The notes beneath the pieces are model-generated. The model made no database searches and was not told the DNA's origin. It saw only the letters and a list, made by a program, of their open reading frames with translations. From Alistipes sp. (GTDB taxonomy: Bacteria; Bacteroidota; Bacteroidia; Bacteroidales; Rikenellaceae), in contig JAFYWG010000039.1 in the NCBI GenBank assembly GCA_017558115.1, forward strand, positions 1 to 60,269: a stretch of 60,269 bases of DNA, in the 5' to 3' direction. A program made the position numbers and the translations under genes. Every line of letters starts with the position of its first letter. Positions within the stretch are counted from its first letter, which is position 1. Positions 14,857 to 25,602 of the stretch are shown here, piece after piece.

Positions 14857-14883
14857 TTTTTAGTTAAAAACTTTTGCTCCCCG

Positions 14884-16179
14884 CTACTTGACAAGTTCAG
14901 CGTAGAGGTCGTAGTCCTCGCAGTCTGTCACGACCACATTGTAGAAGCGGCCACGCATGAGGCGCTTGCCGAAGCTCTCGATGATGAGCTCCTGGTCCAC
15001 CTCAGGTGAGTCGTACTCCGAGCGACCTATGTAGAAGTCACCCTCCTTGCGGTCGATAATGACGCGCATGGTCTGGCCTACGCGGCGTGCGTTATTCTCC
15101 AACGATACGCGCTCCTGAAGGCGCATGATGCGATCTACACGGTCGTGCTTAACCTCCTCAGGTACATTGTCTTTGAGGCGTGTAGCTGAGTATGTGCCCT
15201 CCTCCTCCGAGTAGGGGAATACGCCGAGGCGGTCGAACTTAGTGTCGCGCACAAACTCCATAAGCTCAGAGAAGTCCTCCTCCGTCTCACCAGGGTAGCC
15301 CACAAGGAGCGTGGTGCGTAGTGCGATGTCGGGAATAGAGGCACGAAGCTTCTCGATAAGGCGCAAAGCATCGGCCTTTGTATGGCGGCGCTTCATTAGC
15401 GAGAGCTGGTTGTCTGATATGTGCTGGAATGGGATGTCGAGGTATCGGCAGATCTTCTTCTGTCGTGCCATAACCTCGATGACCTCATCGGGGAAGTCGG
15501 TGGGGTAGGCATAGTGCAAACGTATCCACTCCAACTTCTCAATGGCGCAAAGGCGCTCCAACAACTCACCGAGCTTACGCTCACCATAGATGTCTACACC
15601 ATAGTATGTGGTATCCTGTGCGATAACCATAATCTCGCGCACGCCCTTTGCCACAAGAGCCTCAGCCTCGGCCACAAGAGCCTCCATGGGCACCGACTTG
15701 TGGCGACCACGGATGAGAGGTATGGCGCAGTAACCACACATCCAGTTGCAGCCCTCCGAGATCTTGAGGTAGGCGTAGTGCGAGGGTGTTGAGAGCTCGC
15801 GCTTTGTCTCATTCTCGTTGCGGTACTTTGCACCGAGACGCTCAACGATGCCTGCCCAGTCGTTGACACCGAAGAAGTCGTCAACCTCGGGTAGCTCGGG
15901 ACGTAGCTCGTCAGCATAGCGCTGCGAGAGGCAGCCCACAACGAATAGCTCCTCAATCTTACCCGCCATCTTAAGCTCAGCGGCGCGGAGGATGGTGTCG
16001 ATGGACTCCTGCTTAGCATCGCCAATAAAGCCGCAGGTGTTGATTACAACCACCTCTGCATCTGTGCGGTCGCTATCGAAGACGATGGTGTAGCCATAGT
16101 CGTGCAACTGTGCTGCGAGGTGCTCCGAGTCCACGGTATTCTTTGAGCAACCGAGGGTTATGATGTTGATTTTCTTCAT
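14884..16179 (-). CDS. rimO: Ribosomal protein S12 methylthiotransferase RimO
   Basis: A 431-aa radical-SAM enzyme. It has an N-terminal UPF0004 domain with cysteines in LGCSKNTVDSE, NTCGFI and GCLSQRY for the auxiliary [4Fe-4S] cluster. The radical-SAM motif CNWMCGYC (CxxxCxxC) follows near residue 145, and the protein ends with a TRAM domain. It adds a methylthio group to Asp88 of ribosomal protein uS12. GCSKNTVDSE favours RimO over MiaB. It follows ftsY by 9 bp in the prfB-ftsY gene train. Confidence 0.95.
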   Translation of the reverse strand: MKKINIITLGCSKNTVDSEHLAAQLHDYGYTIVFDSDRTDAEVVVINTCGFIGDAKQESIDTILRAAELKMAGKIEELFVVGCLSQRYADELRPELPEVDDFFGVNDWAGIVERLGAKYRNENETKRELSTPSHYAYLKISEGCNWMCGYCAIPLIRGRHKSVPMEALVAEAEALVAKGVREIMVIAQDTTYYGVDIYGERKLGELLERLCAIEKLEWIRLHYAYPTDFPDEVIEVMARQKKICRYLDIPFQHISDNQLSLMKRRHTKADALRLIEKLRASIPDIALRTTLLVGYPGETEEDFSELMEFVRDTKFDRLGVFPYSEEEGTYSATRLKDNVPEEVKHDRVDRIMRLQERVSLENNARRVGQTMRVIIDRKEGDFYIGRSEYDSPEVDQELIIESFGKRLMRGRFYNVVVTDCEDYDLYAELVK

Positions 16180-16188
16180 ATTACAATG

Positions 16189-17250
16189 CTATTTAGCGTC
16201 GCCAAACATGGCGCGTACAAACTCCTTGCGGTCGAACATCTTGAGCTGGTCGATGCCCTCACCGATGCCGATATAGCGCACGGGGATGTGGAACTTATCG
16301 CTGATGCCGATTACCACGCCACCCTTTGCTGTACCGTCGAGTTTGGTGATGGTAAGCGATGTAACCTGTGTAGCCTCGGTAAACTGCTTAGCCTGCTCGA
16401 AGGCGTTCTGGCCTGTAGAGCCGTCAAGCACGAGCATCACGTCGTGGGGAGCATCGGGGATGACCTTAGACATTACGTTGCGAATCTTTGTAAGCTCCTT
16501 CATTAGGCCCACCTTGTTGTGGAGTCGGCCAGCGGTGTCGATAAGCACCACGTCGGCATTGTTAGCCACTGCCGAGCGGATGGTGTCGTATGCCACAGAT
16601 GCGGGGTCTGAGCCCATCTCCTGGCGTACCATTGTAGCACCTGCACGCTCTGCCCATACGGCGAGCTGGTCGATAGCTGCGGCGCGGAACGTGTCGGCAG
16701 CACCGATATATACCTTGCGACCCGCCTTTGTAAGCTGTGCAGCAAGTTTGCCGATAGTCGTAGTCTTACCTGCGCCATTCACGCCCACAACCATAAGCAC
16801 GAAGGGTGTACCCTCCTTAACCTCAATGCCGAAGTCTTCGGTAGAGCGGTGTGACTCCTCCATGAGTTGTGCTATCTCGTCGCGGAGGATATATTGCAAC
16901 TCCTCGGTGTTGAGGTACTTGTCGCGTGCTACGCGTGCCTCGATGCGCTCGATAATCTTAACGGTGGTGTCCACGCCCACGTCCGAGGTGATAAGCACCT
17001 CCTCGAGGTCATCGAGTACGTCGGCATCAACGGTTGTGCGGCCTGCGATGGCGCGCTTGAGCTTACCGAAGAAGCCCTCTTTACTCTTCTCGAGACCAGC
17101 CTCGAGTTCCTTACGCTCGGCCTCGGCCTTAGCCTCTTCCTCACGCTTCTCCTCGAGGATCTTAGCCTCCTGCTCCTCTGCTGATATTGGAGCCGTCTCA
17201 ACCTTAGGCTCCTCTACCTTCTTCTTTTTGAATAGATCAAAAAATCCCAT
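16189..17250 (-). CDS. ftsY: Signal recognition particle receptor FtsY
   Basis: A 353-aa SRP-type GTPase. A charged N-terminal A-region (residues about 10-60, rich in Lys and Glu) is followed by the NG domain. G1 is GVNGAGKTTTIGKLA, then DTFRAAA, DTAGRLHNK (G3), TKLDGTAKGG (G4) and the closing GIGEGIDQLKMFD. It docks SRP-ribosome complexes at the membrane. It sits between the DUF1343 gene (24 bp) and rimO (9 bp). Confidence 0.96.
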   Translation of the reverse strand: MGFFDLFKKKKVEEPKVETAPISAEEQEAKILEEKREEEAKAEAERKELEAGLEKSKEGFFGKLKRAIAGRTTVDADVLDDLEEVLITSDVGVDTTVKIIERIEARVARDKYLNTEELQYILRDEIAQLMEESHRSTEDFGIEVKEGTPFVLMVVGVNGAGKTTTIGKLAAQLTKAGRKVYIGAADTFRAAAIDQLAVWAERAGATMVRQEMGSDPASVAYDTIRSAVANNADVVLIDTAGRLHNKVGLMKELTKIRNVMSKVIPDAPHDVMLVLDGSTGQNAFEQAKQFTEATQVTSLTITKLDGTAKGGVVIGISDKFHIPVRYIGIGEGIDQLKMFDRKEFVRAMFGDAK

Positions 17251-17274
17251 AGTATAAAATCGTTAATTTCTTAT

Positions 17275-18471
17275 TTATTCGTTGTATAACAAGTATTTGC
17301 GGCGTTGCTCCCTAAATTTCTCAACATCCTCGCTCCACTTTGCCTCTATCTCCTCGGCCGTAGCTCCCGCCATAATCATCTCGCGGACGTAGCTAACACC
17401 CATGAGCTTTTCGAACATCTGCGTGAAGAATTTTTCCTCTATGCCGAGGTTGTGGTACGCCCTAACAATATAGGAGAGGTCTATTCCCGCGTCCCATATC
17501 TCCTCGTTGCTAAGCGTGCGCAGGTCCTCACCATAGCAGAGTTTACCCATGTGTGGTGGCTTCGCTGAGCCAGCGTTAGGCGTGGGCGTAAAGCTAAAGT
17601 CGTAGCCCTTAAGGTCGGGGTGACCATAGATCTCGAATGGTGCCTCCGTGCCTCGTCCCATGCTTAGCACCGTGCCCTCGAAGAGGCAGGTGGTGGGATA
17701 GAGGTATATGGAGTGCTGTGTGGGTAGGTTGGGCGATGGCGCAATGGGCAGGGTGTAGTGTGTTGTGTGGTCGTAGTTCTGACACTTCACCACCGTTAGC
17801 TTAGCGGGCTTAGCCCAGCCCTCTCCTATAGCCATCGTAGCTATCTCGCCCATGGTCATGCCATGCACAACGGGTATGGGCAGCCAGCCCACGCCCGACT
17901 TATATTTCATATCGAGGATAGGGCCGTCGACATAGTGACCATTGGGGTTTGGTCTGTCGAGGACTATGACCTCCGAGCCGAAGTCGGCGCATGCATCCAC
18001 CATGCGGAGCATAGATATATAATAGGTGTAGAATCTAAGGCCCACGTCTTGCATGTCGACAACAAGCACGTCGAAGGAGCGCATCACAGCATCCGTGGGG
18101 CGCTGTGTGTTGCCGTTGTAGAGGGAGAGGATAGCGATACCCGTCTTGCTATCTGAGCCGTCCTCAATTTTTGCCCCTGCCTCTACGGCTCCTCTAAAGC
18201 CATGCTCAGGGGCGAAGATGCCCACCACGTTGATACCCTCGCGGTGCATAACGTCTACAATATGGTTCTCCGAGTCGTACATAGCCGTGTGGTTGGCAAG
18301 CACTGCAACGCGCCTATCACGCAGTAGGGGCATGTAGGTGGCGGTGTCTTGTGCTCCCACGACAACTTCGCGCGTAGGCTCCTGCGCAGCACTGTCGTCG
18401 GGTGTTGCGGCGTGGCTACTGCATGCAAGGAGCATGAGCGAGGCTAAGAGTATGTGTAGTCTTCGAAGCAT
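17275..18471 (-). CDS. DUF1343 protein, NamZ-like exo-beta-N-acetylmuramidase
   Basis: A 398-aa exported protein; the N-terminus (LHILLASLMLLACSS) is a likely lipoprotein signal. Family hallmarks are VAVLANHTAMY, FAPEHGFRG, VVDMQDVGLRFYTYYISM, LDRPNPNG and CLFEGTVLSMGRGT. The characterised members, NamZ of Bacillus subtilis and of Tannerella, release terminal MurNAc from peptidoglycan fragments, so a wall-recycling role is likely. The start overlaps the stop of prfB by one base, a coupling with no obvious functional logic. Confidence 0.85.
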   Translation of the reverse strand: MLRRLHILLASLMLLACSSHAATPDDSAAQEPTREVVVGAQDTATYMPLLRDRRVAVLANHTAMYDSENHIVDVMHREGINVVGIFAPEHGFRGAVEAGAKIEDGSDSKTGIAILSLYNGNTQRPTDAVMRSFDVLVVDMQDVGLRFYTYYISMLRMVDACADFGSEVIVLDRPNPNGHYVDGPILDMKYKSGVGWLPIPVVHGMTMGEIATMAIGEGWAKPAKLTVVKCQNYDHTTHYTLPIAPSPNLPTQHSIYLYPTTCLFEGTVLSMGRGTEAPFEIYGHPDLKGYDFSFTPTPNAGSAKPPHMGKLCYGEDLRTLSNEEIWDAGIDLSYIVRAYHNLGIEEKFFTQMFEKLMGVSYVREMIMAGATAEEIEAKWSEDVEKFREQRRKYLLYNE

Positions 18472-19571
18472 TAGTATTGTAGTAGGTACTCCTTAATAAA
18501 GTTATCCAAGTCACCATCCATCACGGCGTCTACGTTCGATGTCTGGTAGCCTGTGCGGTGGTCCTTGACGCGGCGGTCATCGAAGACATAGCTACGTATC
18601 TGCGAACCCCACTCTATGCGCTTCTTGGTGGCCTCGAGCGCCTGCTGTGTCGCCATGCGCTTGTCCAACTCGCGCTGGTAGAGCTTCGAGCGCAGGATGC
18701 GCATAGCATTCTCGCGGTTGTTGAGCTGCGAGCGTGTCTCCATATTCTCGATAAGGAACTCCACGGGCTCTCCCGTCTCAGCATCCTTGCCATGGTAGCG
18801 CAGACGAACGGCCGTCTCCACCTTGTTTACATTCTGACCACCTGCGCCACTCGAACGGAAGGTGTCCCACTCGATGTCGGCGGGTGAGATGTTAATCTCG
18901 ATGGTGTCGTCCACGGCGGGCGAGATAAATACTGAGGCGAAGGTTGTCTGGCGCTTGTTGTTGGCATTGAAGGGTGAGAGACGCACCATGCGGTGCACGC
19001 CACTCTCGCTACGTAGGTAGCCGTAGGCATACTCTCCCTCGAACTCTAAGGTGCACGACTTTACGCCCACCTCCTCACCAGCCTGGTAGTTCGCCACCTT
19101 GACGGTGTAGCCATGAGCCTCACCCCAACGCGTGTACATGCGCATGATCATCTGTGCCCAGTCGAGGGCCTCAGTGCCACCTGCACCAGCGTTGATGTCC
19201 ATGATAGCGCCCAATTTGTCCTCCTTGCCCGAGAGCATCTGCTTAAGTTCGAGCTTCTCGATGAGTTCCATAGCTGCGTCATACTGCGCCTCGGCTTCGG
19301 CCTCCGTGAGAACACCCTCTGCCACGAAGTCGGGGAGTAGGTCGAGATCATCTACGGTGCGCACGCAAGCCTCGTAGTCGTCGATAGAGGCCTTGATGTC
19401 TGCAACCTTTTTAAGCTGCTTGCGTGCCTCGTCGGGGTTATCCCAGAAGTTGGGCTCCTCGGTGCGCTCCTGCTCGTTCTGTAGGTCTATGCGGCGCTGC
19501 TCGACATCGATAGATGCCGAGAGCTTCGCCACGCGAGATTTAAGGTCGTTTATCTGGTCTATGTTAACCAT
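18471..19571 (-). CDS. prfB: Peptide chain release factor 2
   Basis: A 366-aa class-I release factor. SPF in VRLSPFNANN is the RF2 stop-codon tripeptide (UAA/UGA), and GAGGQNVNK carries the catalytic GGQ. The reading frame is continuous from ATG. The in-frame stop and +1 frameshift site used by many bacteria near codon 25 is missing; the region reads LSASIDVEQRR. So classic RF2 autoregulation by frameshifting is not used here. It starts 3 bp after cysS. Confidence 0.96.
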   Translation of the reverse strand: MVNIDQINDLKSRVAKLSASIDVEQRRIDLQNEQERTEEPNFWDNPDEARKQLKKVADIKASIDDYEACVRTVDDLDLLPDFVAEGVLTEAEAEAQYDAAMELIEKLELKQMLSGKEDKLGAIMDINAGAGGTEALDWAQMIMRMYTRWGEAHGYTVKVANYQAGEEVGVKSCTLEFEGEYAYGYLRSESGVHRMVRLSPFNANNKRQTTFASVFISPAVDDTIEINISPADIEWDTFRSSGAGGQNVNKVETAVRLRYHGKDAETGEPVEFLIENMETRSQLNNRENAMRILRSKLYQRELDKRMATQQALEATKKRIEWGSQIRSYVFDDRRVKDHRTGYQTSNVDAVMDGDLDNFIKEYLLQY

Positions 19572-19574
19572 ACG

Positions 19575-21044
19575 TTATTCAATCTCCCAGTCAAAACCAT
19601 CCTTGCGGTCCTTAACGCGGATGCCGATTGCTGTGAGGTTGTCACGAATCTTGTCCGACGTAGCCCAATCCTTGTTGGCCTTAGCCTCCATACGCATTGT
19701 GAGAAGCATATCCACCAAGGGTGATACCATATCCTTGCCGCCAGCATCTGCAGCCTTCTCATTACGCAAACCAAGAATGTCAAATACGTAGCGGTTAAAT
19801 GTGGCCTTCAACGCCTCGAGGTCCTCAGCTGTGAATGACTGCTGACCCTCTGTCGCCTGGTTGATGATGCGCACCCAATCGAAGAGTGCAGAGATAACCA
19901 TGGGCGAGTTGAGGTCATCGGCCATAGCCTCCTTGCAACGGCGCTCCAACTCCGAAACATCGGCTGTAGACTTATCAGCAGCCTTGAGCTTTGCCAATGC
20001 CTCCACGGCCTTCATCAAGCGGTCGAGACCCTTCTCTGCAGCCTGCAATGCATCGTTCGAGAAGTCGAGTGTCGAGCGGTAGTGGGCCTGGAGCACGAAG
20101 AAGCGGATGGTCATAGGCGAGTATGCCTGCTCGAGGATGGGGTGTGAACCTGTGAATAACTGCTCGAGGGTGATGAAGTTGCCGAGCGACTTACCCATCT
20201 TCTGGCCATTGATAGTAATCATGTTGTTGTGTACCCAGTAGCGTGCTGAGTCCTTGCCCATAGCGGCTGTAGACTGCGCAATCTCACACTCGTGGTGGGG
20301 GAACATGAGGTCCATGCCACCGCCGTGGATGTCGAACTGCTCACCGAGATACTTTGTGCTCATCGCTGTACACTCCATGTGCCAGCCGGGGAAGCCGTCG
20401 CTCCAGGGCGAGGGCCAGCGCATGATATGCTCGGGTGCCGCCTTCTTCCATAGGGCGAAGTCGTATGAGTGGTGCTTGTCGCTCTGGCCGTCGAGCTCGC
20501 GGGTGTTAGTCACGATGTCGTCGAGGTTGCGGCCTGAGAGACGACCATAGTGGAAGTCCTTGTTGTACTTCTCCACATCGAAGTAGATGGAACCATTAGA
20601 CTCGTAGGCATATCCCGCCTCGAGGATGCGCTTAACCATCTCAATCTGCTCGATGATGTGACCTGATGCGTGGGGCTCGATAGAGGGCGACTTAACGCCG
20701 AGCTCGCGCATAGCGTCGTGGTAGCGCTCGGTGTAGTAGTGTGCAATCTCCATGGGCTCGAGCTGCTCGAGGCGTGCCTTCTTCGCAATCTTATCCTCGC
20801 CCTCGTCGGCATCCTGCTCGAGGTGGCCTACATCGGTGATGTTACGCACGTAGCGCACCTTGTAGCCCAACGACTCGAAGTAGCGGAACATGAGGTCGAA
20901 GGTGACAGCGGGACGTGCATGACCCAAGTGTGGGTCGCCATATACGGTAGGACCGCAGACATACATGCCTACGTGCTCGGGGTTGATAGGCTCGAACGTC
21001 TCCTTGCGACGTGTGAGCGTATTGTACAGGGTAATCTTTTCCAT
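19575..21044 (-). CDS. cysS: Cysteinyl-tRNA synthetase
   Basis: A 489-aa class-I synthetase. [18 protein letters not shown] holds a zinc-binding Cys and the HIGH-like [14 protein letters not shown] supplies a further zinc ligand, and KMGKSLGN is the KMSKS loop. The C-terminal DALR-type helical region is present. Length is normal. It begins an apparent minus-strand train (cysS-prfB-DUF1343-ftsY-rimO) with short or no gaps. The 130 nt upstream hold no clear consensus promoter. Confidence 0.97.
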   Translation of the reverse strand: MEKITLYNTLTRRKETFEPINPEHVGMYVCGPTVYGDPHLGHARPAVTFDLMFRYFESLGYKVRYVRNITDVGHLEQDADEGEDKIAKKARLEQLEPMEIAHYYTERYHDAMRELGVKSPSIEPHASGHIIEQIEMVKRILEAGYAYESNGSIYFDVEKYNKDFHYGRLSGRNLDDIVTNTRELDGQSDKHHSYDFALWKKAAPEHIMRWPSPWSDGFPGWHMECTAMSTKYLGEQFDIHGGGMDLMFPHHECEIAQSTAAMGKDSARYWVHNNMITINGQKMGKSLGNFITLEQLFTGSHPILEQAYSPMTIRFFVLQAHYRSTLDFSNDALQAAEKGLDRLMKAVEALAKLKAADKSTADVSELERRCKEAMADDLNSPMVISALFDWVRIINQATEGQQSFTAEDLEALKATFNRYVFDILGLRNEKAADAGGKDMVSPLVDMLLTMRMEAKANKDWATSDKIRDNLTAIGIRVKDRKDGFDWEIE

Positions 21045-21174
21045 TATTGTATTGTTTTTTTGTTAATTGTCTTTTTTCTGGGTTCTATAGGTTTCTGGGG
21101 TGATTTGGGTCGGTTGTGTGCTGACCTTGAAGCACTCCCCATTCGAACCCATCGAACTGAGTCCGTGTCAATGC

Positions 21175-24100
21175 TTATATCACCTCCACAGGCTCCATGC
21201 CGTACTCGTGGGCGTAGGCTTGAATCATAGCCTTCACCTCCTTGCGGTTGAGGAACTTCACCATATCGCGGTGGTAGAGGGTCTCAGGACCATCGTAGCC
21301 GAGCTGTGGCGAGAAGTCGAGGTAGTAGTAGATAGAGTAGATGTTGAATATATGCGCCTCCAAGAGTGCCAACTTCGGATCACGCTCCGAGTTGGGTGTA
21401 ATCTTGTCGATGGCGTTTACATAGTTCTTCACCAACACCTCGAACTGCAAGGGGTTTTCCACAAGAGCATCCTCCTTGGTGGGGTTTGCAAGCCACTCGT
21501 AGCTACCTGCAACGTCTACCGCCTCCTTCATAACGTCGATGATGTCCAACATCGCGAAGTTGAGCTCACGATTGACAGTCGAAGAGAAGGTGTCGATGTT
21601 GCAGAACTGCAAGTAGTACTTAGCCCACTCGCCACGGCATGCGATATACTCTGCCGCAAGCTTATCACCACGCACAAAGGTCGCCTCATATGCCTCGGTT
21701 AAGCTAATCGCATTGTCGCCATGCTTAACAGCCTGTGAGTAGAGGGGTGAGCTATCGGCGTTAAGGCCTCGGTGCTCGGCGGTGCGTAGTAGCTCCTCGT
21801 AGGTGATAGAGGCGTTGTCCAGATACTCTATGTCGTCGTACGATGAAGCTACGGTGCGACTCATGCCGAGGGCCTCGTTGAGCATCTCTATAGCCCTTGT
21901 ATACTCCTCGATGGCGAGTACCATGCGCGATGTCGCAAGGGTGTAGTATGTCTGGATGTAGCTATAGGTGTTCTCGTAGGTGTAGTCTATCTTTTTGTTG
22001 GGTAACACCTCGAGGGCACGGTTGAGCAGCGCCTCGGCCTTATCGAAGTCATCCATAGCCTCGCGAGCGATGGTGTAGCTGTCCTCGGCATAGCGGGCAT
22101 CGTCAATAGCGTAGTTGCCATCGTTGACAAAGGCGGCAGCCACACGTACAAAGCCCTCGCGGATGCGTGTCGCTGCGATGTTGAAGCGTGTGAAGTAGTC
22201 GCAAAGGACACCCTCCTCGGCGATATTACCAAACTGCAGAGGCTTAGTGATGCTACCCTCGACGTTCTCACCCATGAAGATGGGGTAGAGAGCCTCGTGA
22301 TTGAGGTAGCCGACATTGCCGCCACGGCTCTCGGTGCGTATGGGTACGAAGGTGTAGCAGAAGCCCTCGTAGCGGGCATACTGTGAGATGCCGTAGTCCT
22401 TCATGATGTAGGGTTGTGTGAAGGCCAAGGGACGCTTCCAGTCGAAGTGCGCCAAGAGGTCGAGCATCATGAGGTAGTCCTTAGTGAGGTAGCTGCTACC
22501 GATTGATATGCTCACAGTGTCGACCATTTTGTCGCGCTCGCTCTCCGAGACGATGCCTGAGGCGATTGCTGCATCCTTATCCACGGGTATGAGGTAGTTC
22601 TTAGCCGCGAGGATGTAGTCGCACGCCGTGCCGTCGATGAAGCTGTCTGCCTTGGGGTTGAGACGACCCATAATCTCGAAGTCTGCAGCACGCTCCTCGG
22701 GTGCTATATCGCTATCGTTCTCAACAATGCGCATGATGCCGTCGTTGACAATGAGTAGTAGGGCACGATCCTCAGCCTCGGCGTTACGGTCGAGGCTTGC
22801 GCCATCATGCACAAAGAGGCGTATAGCATCCTTGAGGTAGATGTCGGCATTCGCCATCTTACGATACTTACGCTCGTAATCGTTGTATGCCTTCAAGTCG
22901 CTCAAGAACTCCTGGTTGTACTCTACCTCCTCGAGGATGAGCATAGCGAACTGGAACTCGGCGAAGTCCTGCATCTTGTTTGCGGGCACCTCTGCCTCGC
23001 CAGTGAGGTATGTGTAGAACTCATCGCTGTCGTACTCGTTGAATATCTGCTGTGCCTGGTAGTATAGGTTCTCGAGGTACTCGAATGTTACATCCTCCTC
23101 CTGGCCTGTATCGGGCATGTAGATGCGGTATGTCTTCTCGTTCAGAATGCTACGCACTGCGGCACGCATAGAGGTGTTGCCCTCGCCAAGGAGTAGGTCG
23201 ATGGGTTCAGCCACGATGACAAAGTCGTTCACGAAGCTGTACTTCGTTGCGGGGATGGTGAATGGCACGCCCTCGGCCTCGTTTGCCGCAAGTTTCATCT
23301 CGTCGACATACCACTCGCCACCGAGGTACGAGGTATTCATGATGCGTACATCGGGACGTACGCCCTCCACCTCCTGGCAGTACCACAAGGGGAAGGTGTC
23401 GTTATCGCCATAGTTGAGCAATATGGCGTTCTTGGGCGCTGTGTTGAGGTAGTTTAGACCGAGGTCACGTGTGTAGTAGCGGCCTGAGCGGTCGTGGTCG
23501 TCCCAGTTCTCCGTAGCGAGCACTACGGGGACACTCGCCGAGAGTAAGAGACCCACGGCAACAGCTGTGGTGGGGATGGCTGCGCTCTTAGCGGTATGCT
23601 TGCTAACAAGCGAACTGAGCATATGACTTATGGCCGCGGCGCCAAGACCAATCCAAATAGAGAAGGCGTAGAAGGCACCAGCATATACGTAGTCACGCTC
23701 GCGGGGCTCACCCGGTGCGGTGTTGAAGTAGACTACAAGGGCTATACCCATCATTACGTACAACAACGACACGATGATGAAGTTGCGCCAGTCGCTCGAC
23801 ATCTGGTATACGATGCCCACAAGGCCGAGCAAGAGGGGTAGGAAGAAGTAGGTGTTGCGTGCAGGGTTGTTACGTTGCTCCGCAGGGATGTTATCGGTGG
23901 GACCTGTGAAGAGCTCGTCGATGAAGTCGATACCTGAGATCCAACCGCCGTGCAAGTAGATGCCATTCTCGGCATCGGTAGTTAGCTGGATGTCGTCCTG
24001 GCGGCCTACGAAGTTCCACATGAAGTAACGGACGTACATATCACCAAGCTGGTAGTCCATGAAGTAGGCCACATCCTCGCCTGCTGTGGGCTCGTACCAT

Positions 24101-25446
24101 GTGTTGCCGTTGCCATCCGATACCTCTTTTGAGGGGTGGCCATCCTTGAGCGTTACCCACTCTGCCTCGTACTGCTTAGCACGGCTGTGGAACCACATGC
24201 GTGGGAAGAGTGAATTAGCCTCGCTTGGGTATACATAGTCGTCGAATATCTCGCGCTCCTCATACATACCAGTCTCAGGGTTGAGCCATGTCATGGTCTT
24301 TGATTTGTAGTTACCTGTGGGTAGGTACTGGTCGTCGGAGGTGACATCGCTATTTAGCTCAATCATAGACTCGGGCATTGCCGAGTAGTAGGGTCCGTAG
24401 ATGAGGGGGCGGTTACCATACTGATCGCGGTTCAAGAGGCTCAATAGCGCGTGAGGATTCGATGGGTTGTTAGAGTTCATCGGAGGGGTGGCATTGGCGC
24501 GGATGGCCACTGCGGCGTAAGAGCCGAAGCCGATGAGAATGACGGTGATGGCCAGTGCCACGCCGTTGAGGATAATGTAGCGACGGCTATGGGTGAACCA
24601 TATGAGTGCGGCGAGTGAGCCCAAGAGCAACACCACGAAGATGAGCATGCCAGCATTCACGGGCATGCCGAGGGTGTTCACTGCGAAGGTGTCGAATGCT
24701 GCGCCAAGGGCCACGGTGTAGGGTATGATGATGCCGTTTATAGCTCCAAGGATAAGGAACGACACTGCCAACGCACCGAATATCTGGAGCGTGTAGTGCC
24801 ACTTGTTTTTACACTCATAGCGGCGGAAGAACCATATCATAACCAGCGCAGGGATGGTCAAGAGGTTGAGGATGTGAACGCCGATAGAGAGGCCCATGAG
24901 GTAGGCGATGAGGATTATCCAGCGCATGGCCGTTGGCCTGTCGGCATTCTCCTCCCACTTAAGCATAAGCCACACTACAAGGGCTGTGAACATCGATGAA
25001 AGGGCATAAACCTCACCCTCTACGGCCGAGAACCAGAAGGTGTCGGTGTAGGCGTAGGCCATGGCGCCAATCGCTCCTGAGCCTATGATAAGGAGACGCT
25101 TATACAGGGGCATAGCCTCACCCTCGCGGTGTACGATGCGGCGCGCAAGGTGGGTGATGGTCCAGAAGAGGAACATGATACATAGGCTTGAGGCTATGCA
25201 GTTCATGCCGTTAATCATCATTGGTACATCCTCGGGTGATGCGGCGAAGAGCGATGCCACGCGGGCAAGGAGCATGTATAGTGGAGCTCCAGGGGGGTGA
25301 CCCACTTCGAGCTTATACGATGTGGCTATAAACTCGCTACAATCCCACATACTTGTTGTGGGCTCCATGGTTAACAGGTAGGAGATAGTTGCTGCTGCAA
25401 AAACCATCCAACCGGTAATGTTATTCCATAGTTTGAACTCTCTCAT
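21175..25446 (-). CDS. DUF2723 giant membrane protein
   Basis: Started at 25446 (MREFKLWNN) this is 1,423 aa. The N-terminal half is polytopic and matches DUF2723 (YLLTMEPTTSMWDCSEFIATSYKLEVGHPPGAP in segments), a family related to GT-C protein O-mannosyltransferases, with acidic Asp-Cys-Ser-Glu-Phe and GHPPGAP loops. The second half (about 750 residues) is mostly soluble and helical, TPR-like near the end. DUF2723 proteins in Bacteroidota are thought to glycosylate exported proteins; that role is inferred. An upstream in-frame ATG at 25527 lies before the -7 box and is unlikely. Confidence 0.85.
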   Translation of the reverse strand: MREFKLWNNITGWMVFAAATISYLLTMEPTTSMWDCSEFIATSYKLEVGHPPGAPLYMLLARVASLFAASPEDVPMMINGMNCIASSLCIMFLFWTITHLARRIVHREGEAMPLYKRLLIIGSGAIGAMAYAYTDTFWFSAVEGEVYALSSMFTALVVWLMLKWEENADRPTAMRWIILIAYLMGLSIGVHILNLLTIPALVMIWFFRRYECKNKWHYTLQIFGALAVSFLILGAINGIIIPYTVALGAAFDTFAVNTLGMPVNAGMLIFVVLLLGSLAALIWFTHSRRYIILNGVALAITVILIGFGSYAAVAIRANATPPMNSNNPSNPHALLSLLNRDQYGNRPLIYGPYYSAMPESMIELNSDVTSDDQYLPTGNYKSKTMTWLNPETGMYEEREIFDDYVYPSEANSLFPRMWFHSRAKQYEAEWVTLKDGHPSKEVSDGNGNTWYEPTAGEDVAYFMDYQLGDMYVRYFMWNFVGRQDDIQLTTDAENGIYLHGGWISGIDFIDELFTGPTDNIPAEQRNNPARNTYFFLPLLLGLVGIVYQMSSDWRNFIIVSLLYVMMGIALVVYFNTAPGEPRERDYVYAGAFYAFSIWIGLGAAAISHMLSSLVSKHTAKSAAIPTTAVAVGLLLSASVPVVLATENWDDHDRSGRYYTRDLGLNYLNTAPKNAILLNYGDNDTFPLWYCQEVEGVRPDVRIMNTSYLGGEWYVDEMKLAANEAEGVPFTIPATKYSFVNDFVIVAEPIDLLLGEGNTSMRAAVRSILNEKTYRIYMPDTGQEEDVTFEYLENLYYQAQQIFNEYDSDEFYTYLTGEAEVPANKMQDFAEFQFAMLILEEVEYNQEFLSDLKAYNDYERKYRKMANADIYLKDAIRLFVHDGASLDRNAEAEDRALLLIVNDGIMRIVENDSDIAPEERAADFEIMGRLNPKADSFIDGTACDYILAAKNYLIPVDKDAAIASGIVSESERDKMVDTVSISIGSSYLTKDYLMMLDLLAHFDWKRPLAFTQPYIMKDYGISQYARYEGFCYTFVPIRTESRGGNVGYLNHEALYPIFMGENVEGSITKPLQFGNIAEEGVLCDYFTRFNIAATRIREGFVRVAAAFVNDGNYAIDDARYAEDSYTIAREAMDDFDKAEALLNRALEVLPNKKIDYTYENTYSYIQTYYTLATSRMVLAIEEYTRAIEMLNEALGMSRTVASSYDDIEYLDNASITYEELLRTAEHRGLNADSSPLYSQAVKHGDNAISLTEAYEATFVRGDKLAAEYIACRGEWAKYYLQFCNIDTFSSTVNRELNFAMLDIIDVMKEAVDVAGSYEWLANPTKEDALVENPLQFEVLVKNYVNAIDKITPNSERDPKLALLEAHIFNIYSIYYYLDFSPQLGYDGPETLYHRDMVKFLNRKEVKAMIQAYAHEYGMEPVEVI

Positions 25447-25483
25447 ATTGCTTGTATTTTGATTACTCAGTATAATTAACCCG

Positions 25484-25491
25484 CAAATATA
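25484..25491 (-). promoter_or_regulatory. -7 box of the DUF2723 gene
   Basis: Minus strand TATATTTG, 37 nt before the ATG at 25446. No good -33 TTTG at normal spacing. Its position rules against the longer reading frame. Confidence 0.6.
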
Positions 25492-25602
25492 ATAATATTT
25501 GCCCAAGAAAACAAATCTTGCGCGCAAATTGCGGGGTATTTGGTCTTTTTAGCTCACGACCACCACAAATTCGCGGCACTCTCTATGTCATCCTGAGTGA
25601 GG

